In this document: piece after piece, positions 57,911 to 64,000 of the stretch
How positions within the stretch are numbered: the stretch's first letter is position 1
How the letters are laid out: each line of letters starts with the position of its first letter
Source of the DNA: Maylandia zebra
Lineage: Eukaryota; Chordata; Actinopteri; Cichliformes; Cichlidae
Direction: 5' to 3'
DNA length: 64,000 nucleotides
Assembly: GCF_041146795.1 (NCBI RefSeq)
Contig: NC_135170.1
Coordinates: 8,141,533-8,205,532 of the forward strand
Position numbers and translations under genes: made by a program
Notes under the pieces: generated by a model
What the model saw: the letters and a program-made list of their open reading frames with translations, nothing else
Database searches by the model: none
Told to the model about the DNA's origin: nothing

Positions 57911-60900
57911 TCAGTTACCCACAGAGTTAAAAGCCAGGGAATAAAAATAGGTTTTTAATAAAGACTTAAAAACTGGCACTGATGCAGCCTGTCTAATATG
58001 GAGAGGAAGGTTATTCCAAAGCATCGGCGTGGCAACAGAGAACGCTCGGTCTCCTCTAAGTTTCAGCCGTGACTTTGGGACCGAAAGCATCAACTGCTCA
58101 GCTGACCGAAGGGAACGAGTGGGGACGTGGGGCTTCAACAAATCAGACAAATAAACAGGTGCCAGACCATTTAGAGATTTAAAAGCCAATAAAAGGACTT
58201 TAAAACAGATCCTGAATTCAATTGGAAGCCAGTGTAAAGAGGCCAAAATCGGAGTGATGTGATCAAATTTTCTTCTACCAGTTAAAAATCGTGCCGCAGC
58301 ATTTTGCACTAATTGCAAGCGTGACAAAGTGCCCTGCCCAACCCCTGTTAAAAGAGAATTACAATAATCTAAACGTGAGGTAATAAAGGCATGAATAACG
58401 CTTTCCAAGTCACGCTTGGAAAGAAAGGGCTTAACCTTTGTTAAAGGTCTGAGGTGATAAAATGCTGATTTTACCACCCCGTTTACATGGTCATCAAAGG
58501 TGAGTGCAGAATCAATTTTAACTCCGAGATTTGTGATCGAACTCTTTAGTTGGGAAGTCAAAGCTGCAAGATCAACATCCAGAGTATGAGAAGAACGATT
58601 TGGGCCAAATAAAATTGCTTCTGTCTTCCGATCATTAAAATTTAAAAAGTTGTTTGCCATCCATGCTTTGACATCAGTAAGGCAGTCAAGCAGAGGTCCA
58701 GTTGGGAGACTATCAGAATGACTAAGAGGTAAGTAGAGCTGGCAGTCATCTGCGTATAGATGGAATGGCACTTTATGCTTTCGGAAAATCGCACCAAGGG
58801 GCAAGAGGTACAATGAAAACAATAACGGCCCAAGAATAGATCCCTGTGGAACACCCCAAAGCAGAGGGGCCACAGAGGATGAAGCCGACCCCAACTTAAC
58901 ACAAAATGTCCTATTTAAAAGATAGGACTTTAACCACAAAAGTGCCGAACCAGTAATTCCCACACCGTGCTGTAAGCGGGAGATCAGCAAATCGTGATCC
59001 ACAGTGTCAAATGCAGCTGTCATGTCCAACAAGACCAGCACTGCATATTTACCACGGTCTGTCGCTATCAGGAAGTCATTCATAACTTTTACGAGGGCTG
59101 TCTCCGTGCTGTGGAATGGCTTAAAGCCGGACTGAAAGATTTCTGACAATTTAGAGTCATTCAAGTAGTCCATCAACTGAGTATAAACAATCCTTTCCAG
59201 AATCTTACTAAGAAAGGGAAGCTTAGAGATGGGTCTAAAATTTGATATGACTGAACCTGGTTTCTTAAGTAAAGGATGTATGACTGCATGCTTAAATTCC
59301 CTAGGTACTTGACCAGACAAAAGACTAGTATTAATAATGTTCAGAATATGTGGTCCGATGATAGGAAATACCTTTTTAAGAAAACGGGGAGGAACAACGT
59401 CATTTGGAGAGCCACACGGTTTAGCATTCAACACAAGTTTCTCTAAATCAGATAAAACAATTGGTAGAAAAGCAGAGAACAGACTTGAGCAAGAACCATG
59501 CATGGCTGGGTCAGCAATAGGTAGAGTCGGAGGTCTCAAACTAGCAACCTTTTCCACAAAATAATTAAGAAACTTATTGCACATAACCGCAGAAGAGTGC
59601 AAAAGAATATAGCCTTCCGGATTAAGTACAGAATTTATAGTGTTATATAGAACACGAGGGTTATGCGAGCTGGCAGCAATAAGTTGAGAAAAATAGGAGT
59701 GCTTGGCAGCCTTTACTGCTCTCTGATAGACTTTCCAGCTAGTCTTAAGAGCTTCCATAGAGACGCACAGCCTATCTTTTTTCCACCGTCTTTCACATCT
59801 TCTACATTCTTTTCTAGCGGCTCTGGTAAAATCAGTTAGCCAAGGACTAGCCTTTGGCTTGCATTGTCTGAATATAAAAGGAGCGACAGCGTCGAGGACA
59901 GATTTACAAGCAGAATCCAAACAAGAAACTAATCCATCTGAGATGGACAACTCAGGAGGATAAGAAATAAATTGGTCAAACAATATGGAAAACCGCTCGG
60001 CAGTATCTGAGCCAAAAGCACGATAACATTGAGCAGGTACAGCACGCTTAAGAACAGGATTAAAAAGAACAATATCACATAAAATAGGCATATGGTCAGA
60101 GAACACCGCATCCTCGACAAGTACGTTTTGGACAGATAAACCATGTGATAAAACCAAGTCCAGTGTGTGACCACGTTCTTGAGTGGCACCTTTAACAGAC
60201 TGAATAAAGTTAAAAGAGTTCACTAAGTCCAGAAAGTCCTTAGCCAGGGGCTTCCCCGGGCAGCAGACGTGTATATTAAAATCACCAAGTAAAAGGATCT
60301 GGTCATACCGTGATGCACAGTCAGCAAGAAACTCTGAGAACTCGGATAAAAACTCCTTGTTATATTTTGGGGGCCGATAAACAATCGCACACAACAGCGA
60401 AGACGAGTGGCCCAGTTCACACAAACAGAGTTCAAAACTGGTGTGGCGTGTTGATGGGGATAGCTGCTTAAAGTCAAGATGTGCCTTAAAAACAACAGCT
60501 AGCCCCCCTCCGCGACCAGAAACTCTCGGAACACTAAAAAAGGCACAACCAGCCGGCAGTAATTCAGAAAAGGCACTTAACTCACCGGGTGGAATCCAAG
60601 TTTCAGTCAAGCAAAGAAAATCCAGTGCATGGGAAGCGAAAAATTCCTTCAAAATGAATGTCTTATTTGCCACCGATCTGGCGTTAATTAATCCCAACCT
60701 GAGAGGAATTGGCTCGGGAGCTTCCGAGGCAGCAACAACCAGATCCACAGGTCGGAGGTTTGTTTGGTCCACTCCACGCCAACGCAGATGTCGGAGAGGA
60801 GAGGGTTTTGCAGAACCCTTCTCGAGAGATCCCACAACAGGAACCAAGCAGGAGTCCACCGGGTCCAAAGCACGCAACGGCACCAAGAGTAGCGGGCAGG

Positions 60901-61243
60901 ATCGACAAATTGAGCGAAGCTCATGAGGAAAACAAGAGATCCTGAGTCTCAGTTTGACAAGGCGACCTCCACGGTTACCTCGTCTCCTGCGTCGCTTCCA
61001 CACATCCAGTGGCAATGGTAAGGAGCGCCAGTGAGGTGGTGTTACTTCCAAATCGGGAGGCAGAAAGCCTTGGTTGTCATTTCCAAACCGAGCTAAAGCT
61101 TGGGTAGATGGGCCTATTTCCAATAATGTCTGGCGATCATAAAACAATGCAGGGCTGACATGTTGCACAAAATTGACTAAAAACAATAAAATAAAACAAA
61201 TAGAAGAGAGCGATAGACGGCATGCCAAACACACAGGCGCCAT
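57911..61243 (-). CDS. Endonuclease - reverse transcriptase of L2-clade LINE (uninterrupted)
   Basis: I start it at MAPVCLACRLSLSS (61243), about 1110 residues. The frame is open 37 codons further upstream, but that part overlaps flanking DNA. A hydrophobic N-terminal stretch is followed by the AP endonuclease: LRLGLINARSVANKTF, FLCLTETWIPPGE, LLLGDFNIHVCC, LDLVLSHGLS and VFSDHMPILC. RT motifs are NFRPISKLPFLSKILERIV, SGFKPFHSTETALVKV, VLLDMTAAFDTVDHDLL, GVPQGSILGPLLFSLYL and HLYADDCQLYL (YADD catalytic box). The C-terminus has FITSRLDYCNSLLTG and LHWLPIEFRICFKVLLL. No stop or frameshift, so it may be mobilisation-competent. Confidence 0.92.
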   Translation of the reverse strand: MAPVCLACRLSLSSICFILLFLVNFVQHVSPALFYDRQTLLEIGPSTQALARFGNDNQGFLPPDLEVTPPHWRSLPLPLDVWKRRRRRGNRGGRLVKLRLRISCFPHELRSICRSCPLLLVPLRALDPVDSCLVPVVGSLEKGSAKPSPLRHLRWRGVDQTNLRPVDLVVAASEAPEPIPLRLGLINARSVANKTFILKEFFASHALDFLCLTETWIPPGELSAFSELLPAGCAFFSVPRVSGRGGGLAVVFKAHLDFKQLSPSTRHTSFELCLCELGHSSSLLCAIVYRPPKYNKEFLSEFSEFLADCASRYDQILLLGDFNIHVCCPGKPLAKDFLDLVNSFNFIQSVKGATQERGHTLDLVLSHGLSVQNVLVEDAVFSDHMPILCDIVLFNPVLKRAVPAQCYRAFGSDTAERFSILFDQFISYPPELSISDGLVSCLDSACKSVLDAVAPFIFRQCKPKASPWLTDFTRAARKECRRCERRWKKDRLCVSMEALKTSWKVYQRAVKAAKHSYFSQLIAASSHNPRVLYNTINSVLNPEGYILLHSSAVMCNKFLNYFVEKVASLRPPTLPIADPAMHGSCSSLFSAFLPIVLSDLEKLVLNAKPCGSPNDVVPPRFLKKVFPIIGPHILNIINTSLLSGQVPREFKHAVIHPLLKKPGSVISNFRPISKLPFLSKILERIVYTQLMDYLNDSKLSEIFQSGFKPFHSTETALVKVMNDFLIATDRGKYAVLVLLDMTAAFDTVDHDLLISRLQHGVGITGSALLWLKSYLLNRTFCVKLGSASSSVAPLLWGVPQGSILGPLLFSLYLLPLGAIFRKHKVPFHLYADDCQLYLPLSHSDSLPTGPLLDCLTDVKAWMANNFLNFNDRKTEAILFGPNRSSHTLDVDLAALTSQLKSSITNLGVKIDSALTFDDHVNGVVKSAFYHLRPLTKVKPFLSKRDLESVIHAFITSRLDYCNSLLTGVGQGTLSRLQLVQNAAARFLTGRRKFDHITPILASLHWLPIEFRICFKVLLLAFKSLNGLAPVYLSDLLKPHVPTRSLRSAEQLMLSVPKSRLKLRGDRAFSVATPMLWNNLPLHIRQAASVPVFKSLLKTYFYSLAFNSVGN

Positions 61244-61274
61244 CGTCAAAAAGACTTCACCCAGCAGATTCCCC

Positions 61275-61450
61275 CGGCACAACATCGCCAGCCGGCAAAG
61301 ATATTGTCGACATACTGGAGTCAATCGACCAATGATTGTCCAGTTTTGATGCAAGGCTGTCCTTGGTGGAGATTCTTCACCGGGAATTTAAATCCTTGCG
61401 AGAATCCCTGGAGTTCAGCCAGCAGCAGGTGGAGACTCTCCGTCAATGGT
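61275..61450 (+). pseudogene. L1-like ORF1 relic, right part (coiled coil)
   Basis: It reads SPAGKDIVDILESIDQ, a TGA, then SSFDARLSLVEILHREFKSL and RESLEFSQQQVETL, the coiled-coil region of fish L1 ORF1 proteins. Confidence 0.6.
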
Positions 61451-61588
61451 TTAATTGGAATGTTTCAGGGGGTTTTTTTCTTCTCGTTTTTTCCCCCTCT
61501 TTTTCCCCGTCTTGTTTTTATGCTGCTCACCCTTGTCCTTGGTTTCTTTCTTTTTTATTTTCTTTCACTGCCTCGATCACTATGGAGT

Positions 61589-62552
61589 GCCAGGACTGCC
61601 ATAATGAATTAATTAAATACACAATTAAATAATTAATTAAAAGTGGCAATAATTAATTAAAATTTGAATTAATTAATTAAATATATAGTTATGACACATG
61701 TAATTAATTAATTATCTTGATTTGATTTGATTTGATTTTGATTTTATTGATTAGCATTCAAATTCAAATCTCAGTGAAAACAGTGAAAAAAAACCAAACA
61801 AACAGTGAAAACAGAACAAAAATTTACCATAAAGAAAGAAAGCATGAGACAAGGCTAATCAAAAGGTATTGGCTGAAGCATTTGCTTATTACGCCAACCC
61901 TTTTCACAAAATATCTTTTTGTATGCAGCTCCTGTACACAGGGCTTGAAGAAAATAATAAAACAAAGCAAAAACCAAACAAACAAACAAACAAACAAACA
62001 ACAAAAAAAAAAACAAAGAAAAAAAAACAACTTTCCACCTTAGATAAGTAACTACATCAAAGCAAAAGAATCAAGAGGTTGTTTTTTTTCTCCTTTTTGC
62101 TCTTTTCATTCTTGATTTATATATTTTTCTATTACTCGATTTTTAAACATGTTTTTAAACAAGGAAAATGAACCACACCTTTTTAAATCACTGTCATAAC
62201 TATTCCACAGGTTAACTCCTCTAACAGAAACACATCTCTGCTTTATATTTGTCCTTATCTTGTTTTTTTTAAAGATATCTGTTCCCCTTAAGTCATATTG
62301 ACTCTCTCTGACTTTGAACAGCTTCTGAGTACTGGGGCAAAGCAAGTTATTTTGTGCTTTATACATTATCTGTGCCATTTTATATTCAACTAAATCATAA
62401 AATTTCACACAGTTAATTAATTATTTATGTATTTCACATTTTAATTAATTATTGACACATTTAATTAATTATTGACACATTTAATTAATTATTGACACAT
62501 TTAATTAGTTATTTAATGATATATTTATTTATTTCATTTTGGCAGTCCTGGC
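61589..62552. mobile_element. Inverted-repeat element split by a LINE fragment
   Basis: GCCAGGACTGCCA at 61589-61601 is inverted exactly as TGGCAGTCCTGGC at 62540-62552. Both ends continue into AATTAATTAAATA-type repeats (TTAATTAATTATTGACACAT tandem units at 62437-62505). Without the LINE it would be a short AT-rich foldback. Confidence 0.65.
61715..62415 (-). pseudogene. 5'-truncated LINE fragment
   Basis: The coding part (62408-62106, minus) reads YDLRGTDIFKKNKIRTNIKQ, RCVSVRGVNLWNSYDSDLKR, then FKNMFKNRVIEKY, the last ~100 residues of a common teleost LINE RT. The 3' end is CAATAAAATCAAAATC plus AAATC repeats. AATTAATTA words lie at both edges. Confidence 0.7.
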
Positions 62553-63540
62553 GCCTGGCTCTCATCATGAAATAATTTTATCTGTCAGCCTCACCCATCA
62601 AACTCAGGGGGCGGGGTTAACGCTGATCGAGTCAAAACCATTGCTTTGGCCTGGTGGCCATTGTTTCTAGCACACAACAACCGGCATGTGGAAGCTAACA
62701 GAACTGAACTTTGATAAACCCTGTTTGTGTGTCACCAAATACCGTTTTAATATTTTTTTAGCCGAGAATGTAGTGGTTTAATCTTCATGTGTCTGGTCGG
62801 TTTGTCAAGATACAGCTTCTTTGCAAAAGTGCTTCGATGATTTCGGAGATGTCTGCCCAGTCTCACGGCAAAGCGTGGGATAGACCCGCTCGCCTCGCAA
62901 GCAATCCCACCGACAAAGCGCATGCCCCGGTACACAGCTGTAGTAAGCCCCGCTGACTTCTTTTACTGAGGTTATATTTATCGGTGTTTTATTTCCTGAT
63001 GTTCTTATGTGTCCTACGTGTTTCAGTCGCCAATTCTGAATTATAACTAACATTAAAAACATGTTTAAGGAGGAGAGAGAGCAAATAAATCTGTTTAACA
63101 TCTGATCTTTGGGTTTTTGTTCAGTAATCAGCGTGACCTGTGTATAAACGCATAAAAGAGATAACGTTGGTGTTTCTGTCATGTTGGCTTTAACTGTACA
63201 AAGGTTGCTCGACACTATGAAACACATACAGACTTCATGATGTTCGTCTAATATTTTTATTGTGAATATTAATCATGCTGACCTCGCTCTGTACACCACG
63301 CAGCGAGGTCAGCATATCCACAATATCCTCAGCTAACAGTTAACACAGAGTTTCCCAGCTGACTATCTAACTTCCAACTATTCCAGAGACTTGAAAATAT
63401 ACAGCATAAAGAAAAGTGTAAGAGACTCAGCAGCAGATTAGAATAACAGTTATACATTTAATAAATCACCAAATGAATCCAAGAAACGAGCAAACCTGTT
63501 CCGACAATTTGAGTTTGTATTCCCTCAGCTGCAGACTCGA
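62553..63540. other. No gene assigned; GC-richer stretch
   Basis: At 62747-62935 on the minus strand a basic 62-codon frame starts MYRGMRFVGGIACEASGSIP, and an alternative frame at 62805-63227 runs 140 codons. Neither shows a domain I recognise. A CTGACCTCGCTCTG...CAGCGAGGTCAG inverted pair lies at 63280-63315. Confidence 0.35.
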
Positions 63541-64000
63541 TTTTTTTTTTTTTTTTAAATATTTTTATTACTTTTCCAACAACATACAAAGGTAGTTTCC
63601 AATAATATGCTGTTGTAATAGAAACCCTTTTCCCCCACCCTCACCTCCCACTCTGCTCTCTTCCAAACAAAGAAAAAAAAGAACAAGCTCACATGAAATA
63701 TATATACAATTGTACCATATGTGGCATTTATACATAATTCAAGAAAAAAAAAAAAAAAAAAAAAAAGAAATAAGAAAATATAATCAATAGGAATAAACAA
63801 TAAAAAATAGCATGCACATGCTAAACAATTTCCTCCTACTCCACTCTCCTACATAAGTTGTTCTATATTTACTACTTTTAAAATTTTTTTAAATGGCTTC
63901 CAAATTTCATCAAAATATATTAACTTATTTTTCAGAAAGTACGTAATCCTTTCCATTTCCATACACTGTGTCAAGGAGTTTATCCAAGCGCCAATAGCAG
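63541..64000 (-). pseudogene. L1-like LINE 3' end, continues beyond the window
   Basis: The minus-strand frame at the window edge reads WINSLTQCMEMERITYFLKN, then FDEIWKPFKKILK, an L1 ORF2 C-terminus. The 3' UTR ends in a long A tract (poly-T on plus at about 63541-63556). Confidence 0.65.

Larger units (their letters stand above)
57673..61270 (-). mobile_element. L2-clade LINE, apparently full-length with intact ORF
   Basis: The 3' end on the minus strand reads TACAGCACTTTGGTCTACC and GTGCTATATAAATAAATAAA, followed by an ATGATG microsatellite tail (57673-57738), the hallmark of teleost L2 elements. The 5' end is near 61270, where the L1 ORF1 relic resumes. Only a single long ORF is present. 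Confidence 0.85.

Noticed and set aside
62747-63227. A host gene on the minus strand
   Set aside because: Two overlapping frames are open, but neither resembles a known family and splice sites are unclear. Kept only as an unassigned stretch.

Overview
This window is vertebrate nuclear DNA from a ray-finned fish, most likely a cichlid or close relative. The evidence is an intact two-exon hoxa13-type homeobox gene with GT-AG splicing, long AT-rich non-coding stretches, and a mixture of transposon families (teleost LINEs, hAT, Tc1, Penelope, LTR elements). Two copies of a tRNA-derived SINE resemble the cichlid AFC family as I remember it. There are no operons, CRISPR arrays or prokaryotic signals. 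All splice calls were made by eye from GT/AG sites and reading-frame continuity.

Layout. 1-10.3 kb: a minus-strand spliced gene (about 10273 down to 1634) that I reconstructed as eleven in-frame exons plus a possible short twelfth. It encodes a Ulp1/C48-like cysteine peptidase, then a cysteine-rich zinc-finger-like module, then a C-terminus resembling the DNA-binding/dimerisation region of AP-2 transcription factors. Its peptidase exon is split, upstream of the predicted catalytic cysteine, by a Ty3/Gypsy-type LTR retrotransposon (3786-8019). That element has identical 166-bp LTRs and a perfect 5-bp target duplication, so the insertion looks recent. 10.3-12.9 kb: a 25-bp minisatellite and small repeats. 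13-20.4 kb: a nest of transposons. An old LINE is split by a 4.9-kb hAT-type element, which itself carries an ISL2EU-like element, another hAT element and a solo-LTR-like element. 20.4-32.6 kb: SINEs, hAT elements, a solo LTR, microsatellites and unrecognised AT-rich DNA.

32.6-35.0 kb: hoxa13 (paralogue b favoured) on the minus strand, with an intact 317-residue product. No other Hox gene and no evx gene was seen on either side. 36-42 kb is mostly unrecognised non-coding DNA. 42-53 kb holds fragments of LINEs, hAT, Tc1, an L1-like LINE and a Penelope-like element with a GIY-YIG-type C-terminus. 53.7-57.2 kb is a full-length but broken LINE with a 17-bp target duplication and a MITE inside its ORF. 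57.7-61.3 kb is an L2-clade LINE with one uninterrupted ORF of about 1110 codons, inserted into an L1 ORF1 relic. The last 3 kb hold a MITE with a LINE fragment inside it and an L1 3' end that runs out of the window.

The only clearly functional host gene is hoxa13. The most unusual object is the peptidase/zinc-finger/AP-2-like gene and the fresh retrotransposon that interrupts it.
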